The notes beneath the pieces were generated by a model. The model did no database searches, was not told where the DNA came from, and worked only from the letters and a program-made list of their open reading frames with translations. A stretch of 64,000 nucleotides of DNA from assembly GCF_014643735.1 (NCBI RefSeq), contig NZ_BMKA01000001.1, positions 434,001 through 498,000 of the forward strand, read 5' to 3'. Made by a program: the position numbers and the translations under genes. Below, piece after piece: positions 26,105 through 34,576 of this stretch. Position 1 is the stretch's first letter. Each line of letters begins with the position of its first letter. Source of the DNA: Neptunicoccus cionae (GTDB lineage: Bacteria; Pseudomonadota; Alphaproteobacteria; Rhodobacterales; Rhodobacteraceae).

Positions 26105-26365
26105 AATAGTATTCCAACGGACAAAGAGAATTGCGCCACGGGCAGATATAGACAGGGAATGTCAGGATATGGCCGCTGGGGCCAAGGCAACAACGTGGCT
26201 GATTGAGGGCAGACGGAAAAACGCCCGCATCAAGGGGCTATAGGGTCTTCCCGGCCTTCTTGATTTTCCAGCAATTCATGCAGCACCTCTAGGTTAATGA
26301 AAAAGATGTAGCACCGCGCGGATAGGCTGTCACCTTTTTCTTTAATTGGGGCCGTGCAAGCGCCC

Positions 26366-27556
26366 TTAGGGTTGGGGCATGCGGAATGTGAAGGTAGTGC
26401 CATCATTGTCAGAGTGGACTTCAAGCGTGCCGCCGTGGGCTTCAGCGATACCAGAAGCAATGCTCAGCCCCAGCCCGAGGCCGGTGCGTTTGCTGCTGCT
26501 TCCCCCTTGGTGGAACGGCAAGAAAAGGGTCGCGATCTGGTCTTTGGGGATGGGATCGCCTTCGTTTTTGACTGACAGAGTAAATTCATTGTTTTCAGTT
26601 TTGGCGCTGACCTGAATGATCTTGCCTTGCGAACCGTGCGTGATCGCATTCCCCAACAGATTGGACAACATTTGCGCGATACGCTCGCGATCACAGTCCA
26701 CGTTCTCTGGCAGGTCAATCTCGCATTCGATTTGGTGGGCCGGAGAGACCGACTCTATTTCTGCTACGATCTGCTGGATCACCGGTTTTAGGGGGCCGTC
26801 TGCATCGCGTTCGATGATGATGCCGCCATCCTGCCGTTGCCGTGCGCGGTCCATCAGGTTCTCAATCAGATTGCCCATGCGTTTAAGCGAGGTTTTCATC
26901 AGCGCCACGACATGTTCGCTCTGTGCATCCATCTGTTTGCGCCCGAGCGTGCGGAGTCCGGCCTCTAGCGCGCCGACGGGGTTGCGCAGGTCATGGGCGA
27001 GGATCGCGATAAACTGCTGTTGAAGTTCCGAAATCTGACGCTCCTGCGCAACTTCATTTTCGCTGTCTTGGAGACGTGCCGCGGTTTCCAGACTGTCCCC
27101 GATCATCCTTGCAAACAGGCGGAACATGCCCAGCACCTGTTCGTCTTTTATCTTATGGGGGGCGGGGTCAATGGCGCAAAGGGTGCCAAAGAACGACCCG
27201 TCCTTTTTGTGGATCGGGACCGAGATGTAGCTTTGTATATTGTAAATCTCCGGTGTGTGATGATGGCAGTACAAAGCATCGTTCTGAACGTCTTCAATCA
27301 CGATTTCAGCATCTGCCATGCGAACCTCATGGCAAAGCGTAGTCTCTACATCCAACTCGTCTCCGGGCGTCAGTCCAAAGGCAATCTTGTCTACCGTCTT
27401 GCATGTCACCCAGCGGGTATCTGTCACCCGTGCAACCGCCGCAAACCCCATGCCCGTTACCAGTGTAATCGTTTCCAGAAGATTCGGAACGATCGCACTC
27501 CGCCCGATTTCGTCGATGTCATCTTGGAAGTCATGATTTGAAGTCTGTATTGTCAA
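26366..27556 (-). CDS. GAF-domain sensor histidine kinase
   Basis: The 396-residue soluble protein begins at TTG 27556 (no in-frame ATG before residue 36). The GAF domain (about 25-165) includes CHEVRMADAEIVIEDV and SYISVPIHKKDGSFFGTLCA (20 residues). HisKA follows with His near 188 in AILAHDLRNPVGAL, then a HATPase with MLSNLLGNAITHG, KNEGDPIP and GLGLGLSIASGIAEAHGG. The HDLRNP type resembles kinases of the bacteriophytochrome-like and general stress groups. It has no receiver domain and no neighbouring regulator. It lies 261 bp upstream of the ABC pair in the same orientation; that gap shows nothing recognisable, so co-transcription is uncertain. Confidence 0.88.
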   Translation of the reverse strand: MTIQTSNHDFQDDIDEIGRSAIVPNLLETITLVTGMGFAAVARVTDTRWVTCKTVDKIAFGLTPGDELDVETTLCHEVRMADAEIVIEDVQNDALYCHHHTPEIYNIQSYISVPIHKKDGSFFGTLCAIDPAPHKIKDEQVLGMFRLFARMIGDSLETAARLQDSENEVAQERQISELQQQFIAILAHDLRNPVGALEAGLRTLGRKQMDAQSEHVVALMKTSLKRMGNLIENLMDRARQRQDGGIIIERDADGPLKPVIQQIVAEIESVSPAHQIECEIDLPENVDCDRERIAQMLSNLLGNAITHGSQGKIIQVSAKTENNEFTLSVKNEGDPIPKDQIATLFLPFHQGGSSSKRTGLGLGLSIASGIAEAHGGTLEVHSDNDGTTFTFRMPQP

Positions 27557-27887
27557 AACGGGTTATTCGCTCCGGTTGGTAAGTTGCGACAACGATCGCA
27601 CGTTGATATTTATTTGATGTTTAATATTCAGCTTGAGCAGCCTGAAAAGAGCATCAGAACTGCATCGCTTAGTCAATATATTGCACAACTGCTGAAGGGC
27701 AATATTTGGCAATGTCTGGCAATTTTGCGCAGAGTTCTTGACCTTTGTGCTATAATTCTTGCCGTTGGTGGTTAAGGGAACACGCGGAACATCTTTTCAT
27801 TGGCGCGGCGGCGGGGTACTTGGGACAGGTGCATGCGGGTTGTGTTGGCCAGCATGGTTGAACTGACGGATAAATTGGGGCCGGAAC
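27557..27887. other. Intergenic region before rimM
   Basis: The 331 bp separate the divergent GAF kinase and rimM. The only element I can point to is TGCTATAAT (27748-27756), an extended -10 box on the plus strand 131 bp upstream of rimM; no good -35 box stands at 17 bp. A frame at 27584-27775 has no ribosome site and is not called. Confidence 0.45.
27748..27756 (+). promoter_or_regulatory. Possible extended -10 promoter for rimM-trmD
   Basis: TGCTATAAT matches the consensus -10 with the TGn extension. TTGACC stands only 7 bp before TATAAT, too near to be its -35. Because rpsP lies 6 kb away, the rimM row needs its own promoter, which supports this reading. Confidence 0.4.
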
Positions 27888-28403
27888 TTGGCAAAAAACG
27901 ATACCATCTGCGTAGCGGCGATTATGGGGGCTTTCGGGGTTAAGGGCGAAGTGCGGATCAAGTCTTTCTGCGCCCAACCCGAGGACGTGGGCAGTTACGG
28001 CCCGCTCAGCTCTGAGGACGGTAGCCAGAACTATGAGCTTACCGTGACCCGTCCGGTCAAAGGCGGCTTTGCGGCGCGGATCAAGGGTGTGCGTTTCAAG
28101 GATGAAGCGGACGCCCTGCGTGGTGTCCGCCTGTTCGTGCCGCGCAGTGCGCTGCCCACTCTGCCCGATGACGAATATTACTATTCAGACCTGATTGGCA
28201 TGGTTGTTGTGGATACTGGTGGTGAAACGCTCGGCAAGGTCCGTGCTGTGCACGACCACGGTGCAGGGGACATCCTTGAGGTGCGCCTTGCGACAGGGGG
28301 CGATGCCTTGCTGCCTTTCACCCACGAAATTGTACCAACTGTGGATATGACCTCGGGCCGGATCGTGGTTGATCCCCCCGAAGGCGCCATAGATGGCGGC
28401 TGA
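27888..28403 (+). CDS. rimM: Ribosome maturation factor RimM
   Basis: The 171-residue protein has the N-terminal RimM barrel ([20 protein letters not shown], 20 residues) and the C-terminal PRC-barrel domain ([20 protein letters not shown], then [15 protein letters not shown]). It binds S19 and helps 16S maturation of the 30S head. No ATG or GTG is available in frame: the first conserved residues need the TTG at 27888, preceded by GGGGCCGGAA. A TTG start implies low translation. The end overlaps the kinase-like gene by 11 bp. It is separated from rpsP by bluB, the ABC pair and the GAF kinase. Confidence 0.93.
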   Translation: MAKNDTICVAAIMGAFGVKGEVRIKSFCAQPEDVGSYGPLSSEDGSQNYELTVTRPVKGGFAARIKGVRFKDEADALRGVRLFVPRSALPTLPDDEYYYSDLIGMVVVDTGGETLGKVRAVHDHGAGDILEVRLATGGDALLPFTHEIVPTVDMTSGRIVVDPPEGAIDGG

Positions 28404-29352
28404 CCCCGCTTTATCGGATGCTCTGACCCGCCGGATGCAAAAATATGCGCGGGAGTCGGCAGCTTTCGCCGAATTTGACGCAGTGGTGCAGAGTATTCCG
28501 GCCCTAAGCAGTCTGGTTTTAGACGATTGCCTGCGCCTTGCAGAGGACCGTGCGGTGTTTTCTGCGCGATTGAACGACGAACCCGTCGTCGTCAAACATT
28601 TCACCGGCTTGGATGGGATCGAACGGGCTGCGCGGGTACATGCGGAGCTAACCTCCCGTCACAAACATATGGGGCAGGGGCCGCTGCGGGTGTGCGCCCC
28701 CAAGCTGTTTATACCGGATGCCCCGCTGACCCTGCGCAGCTTTCAAGGTGGAGCGCGGCTCGATAAAGTTTTGGCACAGGCTGATCCGGCGACACGGTTG
28801 CAAAAACTGCGTCAGGCTGGTCAGTGGCTTGACCTTTACACCAGCGACAGACGCAGTGCGGCAGGTTTTGGGCCTTGGAAGTGGATCAAACGCCTGAACG
28901 CGCCGCCCGAAAGCCCCTTTGCGCCGCTGATCGGCCAGCTAAAGGCGCAGTTGCGGGCACAGGCCCCTGACCTGACGGGCAAGCCTGTGCAAATGGCGCG
29001 CACCCATGGGGATTTCGCGGCGTTGAATTTGATTTCTAAGGGCAGCGACCTGATCGGCATCGACATCGAAAACAGTCACGTGCTTGCCGTTACAAAGGAT
29101 CTTGCACGGTTTCTGGCACAAGCCCAAAGCGAGCGGCAACCGGACGGCAACTGGGTGCCGGTGGCAGAACGGGACGCCTTGCTGGACGGCTTTTCTTACC
29201 TGACGCCATTTGATCGCGGTCCGGTGATGCGTTTTTTCTACGGGGTAGAACTGGGCAAGCGTCTGTTAGGCAGCGGTGCAACGGCGGCACAAACTGCCAA
29301 TCTGGCCGCCGCCCTGCAGGCCTATCTATCGTACGGCGCGCAGAGCCAATAG
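28393..29352 (+). CDS. Phosphotransferase of the APH/kinase-like fold
   Basis: The 319-residue protein starts inside the end of rimM (11-bp overlap). N-terminal [19 protein letters not shown] carries a Lys as in the ATP-binding lobe, and [20 protein letters not shown] with GIDIEN gives the HGDxxxxN catalytic loop and metal Asp of aminoglycoside phosphotransferase/choline kinase folds. Substrate is unknown. Placement between rimM and trmD, cotranslated with a ribosome maturation factor, invites the idea that it acts on a translation-related target, but that is inference. It is not a classic resistance gene: nothing else in the area suggests transfer. Confidence 0.75.
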   Translation: MAADPALSDALTRRMQKYARESAAFAEFDAVVQSIPALSSLVLDDCLRLAEDRAVFSARLNDEPVVVKHFTGLDGIERAARVHAELTSRHKHMGQGPLRVCAPKLFIPDAPLTLRSFQGGARLDKVLAQADPATRLQKLRQAGQWLDLYTSDRRSAAGFGPWKWIKRLNAPPESPFAPLIGQLKAQLRAQAPDLTGKPVQMARTHGDFAALNLISKGSDLIGIDIENSHVLAVTKDLARFLAQAQSERQPDGNWVPVAERDALLDGFSYLTPFDRGPVMRFFYGVELGKRLLGSGATAAQTANLAAALQAYLSYGAQSQ

Positions 29353-29384
29353 ACAAAAGCGCAAGAACGGATTAATCCGCCCCC

Positions 29385-30227
29385 ATGTCCGATGAAAAAA
29401 AGCCCCTGTCCCACGGGATGAAAACACGCAGCCTGACCCGTTCCCACGGGCGTCTGGCGGTGCGTCCCTCTCTCAAACCGCGCGAGTTGATGTCTGACAC
29501 GCCCGATATCGCAGGGGCTTGGCGGGCCAAAGTGATCACCCTGTTCCCCGATGCCTTTCCCGGGGTTCTGGGTCAGTCCTTGACCGGAAAAGCCTTGCAA
29601 GAAGGCAAATGGGCGCTTGAGCCGATTGACCTGCGACAGTTTGGTACCGGCAAGCACAAAGACGTAGATGATACCCCCGCAGGGGGCGGAGCGGGTATGG
29701 TTCTTAAGGCGGATGTGGTCGGGCAGGCCTTTGATGCAGCACGCCCCGGAACGCCGATGGATCAGAGCCGCTGGCCTGTCATCTATCTTTCGCCGCGCGG
29801 CAAACCCTTTACTCAGGCGATGGCGCAGCAGTTCTCTAAGGCCGAAGGTATGACCCTTCTGTGTGGTCGCTTTGAAGGCGTCGATGAACGGGTGCTGGAG
29901 GAATACAACGTGCAAGAGGTCTCGCTCGGGGATTTTGTACTGACCGGCGGTGAAATCGCTGCGCAGGCCCTGATAGACGCCACTGTGCGCTTGTTGCCCG
30001 AAGTGCTCGGCAATGCGGCCTCCACCGAAGAAGAAAGCCATTCCAATGGCCTGCTCGAACATCCCCAGTACACCCGTCCGGCAGAATGGAAAGGGCGCGG
30101 CATACCCGCAGTTCTGACATCGGGCCACCACGGAAATGTGGAAAAATGGCGCCGCGAACAGTCCGAACAGATCACGAAAGAGCGCCGCCCCGACATGTGG
30201 GCAGAGTATACCTCGGGAAAGGACTAG
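29385..30227 (+). CDS. trmD: tRNA (guanosine(37)-N1)-methyltransferase TrmD
   Basis: The 280-residue protein has the SPOUT knot of TrmD: KVITLFPDAFPGVLGQSLTG, DDTPAGGGAGMVL, LLCGRFEGVDERV and the GDFVLTGGE AdoMet loop, then LLEHPQYTRPAEW. It methylates G37 of tRNAs with G36 to prevent frameshifts. An N-terminal extension of about 35 residues (SHGRLAVRPSLKPREL) precedes the usual start; a second ATG at 29490 would remove it, but similar extensions are common in Rhodobacteraceae, so 29385 is kept. It lies 32 bp after the kinase-like gene in the rimM row. Confidence 0.95.
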   Translation: MSDEKKPLSHGMKTRSLTRSHGRLAVRPSLKPRELMSDTPDIAGAWRAKVITLFPDAFPGVLGQSLTGKALQEGKWALEPIDLRQFGTGKHKDVDDTPAGGGAGMVLKADVVGQAFDAARPGTPMDQSRWPVIYLSPRGKPFTQAMAQQFSKAEGMTLLCGRFEGVDERVLEEYNVQEVSLGDFVLTGGEIAAQALIDATVRLLPEVLGNAASTEEESHSNGLLEHPQYTRPAEWKGRGIPAVLTSGHHGNVEKWRREQSEQITKERRPDMWAEYTSGKD

Positions 30228-30554
30228 CCCGCCCGGATCACAGCCTTACCACAGTGTGGTTTCAATGTTCCAAAAATACTCAAATCCCGAACCCGCGCAG
30301 CCCCGCAAAACCCTTGCATCATTGCCCCAAGCGCCCTATACGACCCCGTGCTCTGCCCCGTTTTGAGTCGCGTTGCCCCTTGTGGTTCTTCCCACAAGCC
30401 GGACCGCCGCTTACAAAAATCGGTAAGGACCATACAAATAAGGAACGTCACTCCTATCTCTGGCGGGCACTGCGGTGGACCCGGACGAAGACCAAGAGCA
30501 ATGGGACCGGCATCAAACTTCGCCAGACAATGGCGGGCATAAAGGATCATTACG
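30228..30554 (+). other. Leader/intergenic region before rplS
   Basis: These 327 bp between trmD and rplS are longer than usual for the operon. They contain an inverted repeat CTTGTGG (30379-30385) / CCACAAG (30392-30398) with a 6-nt loop, and AAAGGATC as ribosome site before rplS. No gene is convincing. The region could hold an rplS promoter or a regulatory leader; nothing decides it. Confidence 0.45.
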
Positions 30555-30938
30555 ATGAACATCATCGAACAGCTCGAAGCTGAACAAATTGCCGAGCTCG
30601 GCAAAGACATCCCTGACTTCAAAGCAGGTGACACCATTCGCGTAGGCTACAAAGTGACCGAGGGCACACGCTCCCGTGTACAGAACTACGAAGGTGTCTG
30701 CATCGCACGCAAAGGCGGTTCCGGTATCGCTGCTGCTTTCACAGTGCGCAAAATCTCTTTCGGTGAAGGCGTAGAACGTGTGTTCCCGCTGCACTCCACC
30801 AACATCGACAGCATCACAGTTGTCCGTCGTGGCCGTGTGCGTCGCGCGAAACTTTACTACCTGCGCGCCCGTCGCGGTAAATCCGCACGTATCGCGGAAA
30901 AAACAAACTACCGCCCGCTGGGTGGTGCAAAAGCGTAA
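30555..30938 (+). CDS. rplS: 50S ribosomal protein L19
   Basis: The 127-residue protein starts [14 protein letters not shown], with [33 protein letters not shown] and [20 protein letters not shown] (20 residues), then [21 protein letters not shown] (quoted in part). These are the invariant L19 patches; the protein sits at the 30S-50S interface. It is the last gene of the rimM row and is closed by a strong terminator at 30960. Confidence 0.98.
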   Translation: MNIIEQLEAEQIAELGKDIPDFKAGDTIRVGYKVTEGTRSRVQNYEGVCIARKGGSGIAAAFTVRKISFGEGVERVFPLHSTNIDSITVVRRGRVRRAKLYYLRARRGKSARIAEKTNYRPLGGAKA

Positions 30939-30959
30939 AACCGCTTTTACCCGAGTATC

Positions 30960-30992
30960 AGAGCGGCCCTTGTGGCCGCTCTTTTCGTTTTC
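30960..30992 (+). terminator. Intrinsic terminator after rplS
   Basis: AGAGCGGCC pairs with GGCCGCTCT (9-bp stem, CTTGT loop) followed by TTTCGTTTTC. It lies 22 bp after the rplS stop and ends the rimM-trmD-rplS transcript. Confidence 0.88.
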
Positions 30993-31120
30993 AGGCACTG
31001 AAATCCGGTTGGTGTTCGACCTGCTACAGATTTCCCCAAAGTCGCGCCGATGTGTCCAAAATCCCGCCATATTCCTGTGCCACTTAGGACAGGTAGTTTC
31101 GGTATTTTTGGATAAACGGT

Positions 31121-32074
31121 ATGCTTTCCTTTCTTATGCGCACCTTTGCACTGTCCCTGTCGATCTTCTGGCGGGCCTTGCCCTGCTGGGCGCTGCTGGC
31201 GGCGATCCTTTATGCGGTGTTCAGCTTTTTCGCCGAAAGTCCGATTATCTTCCTGATCCTTCTGGGGTTTGGCGCAGGTACGCTGATGGTGTTTATGCTG
31301 TTCGTCAACGTGCGCTCTGGCCTGATCGTTGCGGATGAGGTCACTCCCACCGATCTGGGCAAGCTGTTCCTGCGATCGTTCAAATTCTTTAGGTTTTTCG
31401 CAATCTTTAACGCTCTGATGGGCGGTCTTTCCCTTGGGGCGTTTTATATCGCTTCGCAAATGGGGATATTCGACTTTGACATGGCGGTTGATGCCGTGAC
31501 CACTGGCGATCCCGATGCTTTAGCCGAGCTTTACAGCACCCTGTCGCGCCCGTCGGTTTATGCCTATACCACTGTCACACAAATCCTGTCGCAGATTGCC
31601 TATGCCTCGCTGGCGGTGCCAATGGCGGCGAATGCGGCGGCTTGCAGTCCTAAGGCCCGCAACTACGAGATTTTCTGGGGGTTCGGGGCAGGGGCGCTGC
31701 GTATGTTCCTGCTGATGCTGGTGGCTGGTACGATCATCACCGGAATGGTGCTGGTCTACGGATTTGTCCTGCTGACCATGCCGGTGTTTGACGGGCTGTC
31801 GCTGATGCAGGTCACCACTGTGGAAGAGCTGACAGCGCCAAGCACGCTGACGTCTTATCTGATGATCGCGGTGCTGGTCCTGTTCCCGATTGCCGGTTTC
31901 GTCTGGTTCATCAGCCTGTGGTGCGCAGGCGCGACGCTGTGTTTTATCGCCCATCGGGACAAATCACAGGAGGAGAAGGATTTTGAGATTTCCCGCGTGT
32001 TAGAGCGCCCTCACTCCACCGAAGATCTGCGGGCTTTGCGCATGTCGCGGATGCGTGGAACAGCGGATGGATAA
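31121..32074 (+). CDS. Six-helix membrane protein of unknown function
   Basis: The 317-residue protein from ATG 31121 shows six hydrophobic segments: about 8-30, 36-62, 88-110, 150-170, 190-218 and 243-270 (for example [20 protein letters not shown]). The C-terminal 35 residues are charged and probably cytoplasmic ([20 protein letters not shown]). I do not recognise a named family. It lies between rplS and rpmE in the same direction, behind the rplS terminator, so it should have its own promoter. Its place beside ribosomal genes seems a matter of neighbourhood and gives no clear role. Confidence 0.75.
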   Translation: MLSFLMRTFALSLSIFWRALPCWALLAAILYAVFSFFAESPIIFLILLGFGAGTLMVFMLFVNVRSGLIVADEVTPTDLGKLFLRSFKFFRFFAIFNALMGGLSLGAFYIASQMGIFDFDMAVDAVTTGDPDALAELYSTLSRPSVYAYTTVTQILSQIAYASLAVPMAANAAACSPKARNYEIFWGFGAGALRMFLLMLVAGTIITGMVLVYGFVLLTMPVFDGLSLMQVTTVEELTAPSTLTSYLMIAVLVLFPIAGFVWFISLWCAGATLCFIAHRDKSQEEKDFEISRVLERPHSTEDLRALRMSRMRGTADG

Positions 32075-32114
32075 ACCGTCACGGCCCGTTCCCTAAACGG
32101 GGTGAGATAACCGC

Positions 32115-32143
32115 TTGCCGGATTGGGTTTTCTGGTCTATACG
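32115..32143 (+). promoter_or_regulatory. Candidate promoter for rpmE
   Basis: TTGCCG (32115-32120) and TATACG (32138-32143) are 17 bp apart, 102 bp before rpmE. Spacing is ideal and both boxes match at four or more positions. Confidence 0.45.
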
Positions 32144-32244
32144 CCGATTTCTGTAATTCACGCAGGGCGACCGTTTACCGGCGCCTCTGGCCAAGCCTGA
32201 TTGGTGGCCGCAATCGGATCAGTCCTGCACTCTGGAGCTTAGAT

Positions 32245-32466
32245 ATGAAAAAAGACCTGCACCCCGAATACCACATGATCGAGGTCAAACTGACCGACGG
32301 CACAACATACAAAACCCGTTCCACCTATGGTGAAGAAGGGTCCACACTGGTTCTGGATATTGATCCGTCCGTACACCCTGCATGGACAGGCGGAAACCAG
32401 AAACTGATGGATGCTGGCGGTCGCGTATCCAAGTTCAAAAAGAAATACGAAGGTTTGGGCTTCTAA
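32245..32466 (+). CDS. rpmE: 50S ribosomal protein L31, zinc-free type
   Basis: The 73-residue protein [20 protein letters not shown] (first 20) continues with [21 protein letters not shown], quoted in part, the L31 hallmark. It has no cysteine, so it lacks the CxxC zinc ribbon of the C+ form, as is normal in alphaproteobacteria. L31 bridges the subunits. It is a single gene with its own promoter candidate and a strong terminator. Confidence 0.97.
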   Translation: MKKDLHPEYHMIEVKLTDGTTYKTRSTYGEEGSTLVLDIDPSVHPAWTGGNQKLMDAGGRVSKFKKKYEGLGF

Positions 32467-32487
32467 TCCATTCCGGTTCTATTTTCG

Positions 32488-32520
32488 AAAACGCCGCTCC
32501 GCTTGGGGCGGCGTTTTTGA
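32488..32520 (+). terminator. Intrinsic terminator after rpmE
   Basis: AAAACGCCGCTCC pairs with GGGGCGGCGTTTT (13 positions, GCTT loop, one G-T pair) and runs into a T tract. It follows the rpmE stop by 21 bp. Confidence 0.9.
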
Positions 32521-32690
32521 TTCCGCTGATTGGTTGACGGCTGGTTGGAGGTGTTGCCGGCAGAGCATTTCGGCAACAGACCTGTGTTACCGTATTGGAA
32601 ACAATATTGTATTCGAATAATCCATGCTCCATAGTGCGCTCCAAGCCCACACAACATTACTCTCTACAATAATCAGGGCAGGGGACACCA

Positions 32691-33500
32691 ATGGCGTATA
32701 TCATCGTCTTCGGAAACGAAAAAGGCGGCTCTGGCAAATCGACCACAGCCATGCATGTTCTAACTGCCTTGTTGCGCAGTGGCTTTAAAGTCGGGGTTGT
32801 CGATCTGGACCTACGCCAGCGCACTCTTGGACATTACGTGGAAAACCGCCGCGATTATGTGAAGAAGAACGAAATTCCGTTGCCATTGCCGCAACTGGGC
32901 GAAATGAAAACGGCTGAGGAACTGGGGTTGGAACCTGGCGATGAAGCCAACCTGGTAGCATTCCAGAAGGCGATTCTTCTGCTCGATGAAGACAACGATT
33001 TTATCGTGGTGGATTGCGCAGGCTCCCATTCCGCACTGGCGGAACTGGCCCATGCGATGGCAGATACGCTGGTCACGCCGATGAATGACAGTTTCATTGA
33101 TTTTGATCTGCTGGCGCGGATTGATCCTGAAACTAACGCCGTTACCGGCCCGAGTGTTTATTCCGAAATGGTATGGGAGGCGCGCAAGGCCCGTGCAGAA
33201 ACCGGCGCGAAGCCGATTGACTGGATTGTCACCCGCAACCGTGTCGGCGCACAGAATATGCACAACAAACGCAAAGTGGGCGCAGCGCTGAAGGATTTGT
33301 CGCGCCGCATCGGGTTTCGCTTGGCACCGGGCTTCTCGGACCGTGTTGTGTTCCGTGAATTGTTCCCCCACGGGCTGACGCTGCTTGATATCAAAGATGT
33401 GGGCGGCGGTTCGCTGAATATCTCAAACGTGGCCGCCCGTCAGGAAGTCCGCGATCTGGTGGCAGAGCTTAAACTTCCCGATGTCGAGGTGGATTTTTAA
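32691..33500 (+). CDS. mipZ: Division-plane positioning ATPase MipZ
   Basis: The 269-residue ParA-like ATPase has the deviant Walker A NEKGGSGKSTTAMHVL (about 9-24), switch region VVDLDLRQRTLGHYVENR and FIVVDCAGSHSALAEL as Walker B. The patches DLRQRTLGHY and TPMNDSFIDFDLLARID set MipZ apart from ParA and Soj. In alphaproteobacteria MipZ forms a gradient from ParB at the poles and blocks FtsZ assembly away from midcell. Upstream stand two small palindromes, ACAATATTGT (32601-32610) and TATTCGAATA (32610-32619), of unknown meaning. Its stop overlaps the convergent EamA stop. Confidence 0.93.
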   Translation: MAYIIVFGNEKGGSGKSTTAMHVLTALLRSGFKVGVVDLDLRQRTLGHYVENRRDYVKKNEIPLPLPQLGEMKTAEELGLEPGDEANLVAFQKAILLLDEDNDFIVVDCAGSHSALAELAHAMADTLVTPMNDSFIDFDLLARIDPETNAVTGPSVYSEMVWEARKARAETGAKPIDWIVTRNRVGAQNMHNKRKVGAALKDLSRRIGFRLAPGFSDRVVFRELFPHGLTLLDIKDVGGGSLNISNVAARQEVRDLVAELKLPDVEVDF

Positions 33501-34426
33501 GGCGCTGGTCGCCTTCTGAACCGCTCGGACACTGTGAAGACCCGACCGTCAATCGCGGCCAGTCCGGCCCCGATGACCGCCATTCCTGCAATGTGATTCC
33601 ACCCAAGGGATTCGTTCAGCACCAGCACACCCAGCAGAATCGCGCTTGGCGGGATCAGGAAGGTGACAAGCGCAAGGTTGGTTGCCCCCGCGGTGGAAAG
33701 GATTCGGAAGTAAAGGAAATACCCCACCGCGGTTGAGAGCACCACAAGTCCGGCCAAAGCCCATATCACGCCGCCAGAGGGCCAACCATAGGTCCAAGGT
33801 TGATCCACGACCAGCACCACAGGCAATAACACCAGGCTTGAGGCGCAAACCTGTCCCGTGGCCGTGGCCATGGGCGGCACGCCAAGCCGACCGAACCGTT
33901 TGCCAAAGATCGATGCCAACGCATAAGACACACCCGCGCCAAGCACTGCGATTTGGGGCAGGATCGCCCCCCCTTCGCCACGACTACCCCCCATCAGGAT
34001 GAACACCCCTGAAAAGCCAAACAGGACACCAATGATCCGCCCGCCAGACAGGTGTTCATCATCGGTCAGAAAATGGGCTGCAATCACGGTGAATATCGGC
34101 GTCATCGCGTTCAGAATAGAGGCGACACCGCTGGCCAGCTCAGTCTGCGCCCAGAAGATCAGGCTGAAGGGGATGGCGTTGTTCATCAGCCCCATGCCAA
34201 GAAAGGCGAGCCAGACTGTCCTGCTGCGAGGCAACCTGATCCCAAGCAATCGCAGGGCCAGCAGAAGGATCACGGCACCGCCGCAGACGCGGATGAAGGC
34301 GATGGTCATGGCCGGAAGCTCGGCTATGGCGACGGCCGCGAAGAAGAAAGAGCCGCCCCAAACGAGCGAGAGTCCCGTCAGAAGGGACCATTCCAGCAGG
34401 GTCATACGATGTGCAATCTGTTTCAT
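33497..34426 (-). CDS. EamA/DMT family transporter
   Basis: The 309-residue protein has ten membrane helices in two EamA repeats, with the family's first-helix pattern LVWGGSFFFAAVAIAELPAM (20 residues), and AQTELASGVASILNAMTPIF (20) before the fourth to fifth helix of the first half. The C terminus is basic (SERFRRRPAP). The substrate is unknown. The start at ATG 34426 has a weak ribosome site; ATG 34405 (MTLLEW) is an alternative. Its stop and that of mipZ overlap on opposite strands (TTAA), with no terminator between them. It is divergent from the AsmA gene by 150 bp. Confidence 0.85.
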   Translation of the reverse strand: MKQIAHRMTLLEWSLLTGLSLVWGGSFFFAAVAIAELPAMTIAFIRVCGGAVILLLALRLLGIRLPRSRTVWLAFLGMGLMNNAIPFSLIFWAQTELASGVASILNAMTPIFTVIAAHFLTDDEHLSGGRIIGVLFGFSGVFILMGGSRGEGGAILPQIAVLGAGVSYALASIFGKRFGRLGVPPMATATGQVCASSLVLLPVVLVVDQPWTYGWPSGGVIWALAGLVVLSTAVGYFLYFRILSTAGATNLALVTFLIPPSAILLGVLVLNESLGWNHIAGMAVIGAGLAAIDGRVFTVSERFRRRPAP

Positions 34427-34576
34427 AGTGTTTCTATGGCGCAGTTACCCCATGGACGCGACCCGTTTCTTGTGCATCTGTCGTGCTGGATGCAAATGGT
34501 GTCAGAACGCAGTGTCTGCACCTTGCCAAGGCTGCTAAACAAGCGCCATATTGATTAAGACTTTACGGGGGTTGTG

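Noticed and set aside
27737-27756. TTGACC and TATAAT as a promoter before rimM
   Set aside because: The boxes are only 7 bp apart; sigma factor contact with both is not possible. Only the extended -10 reading is kept.
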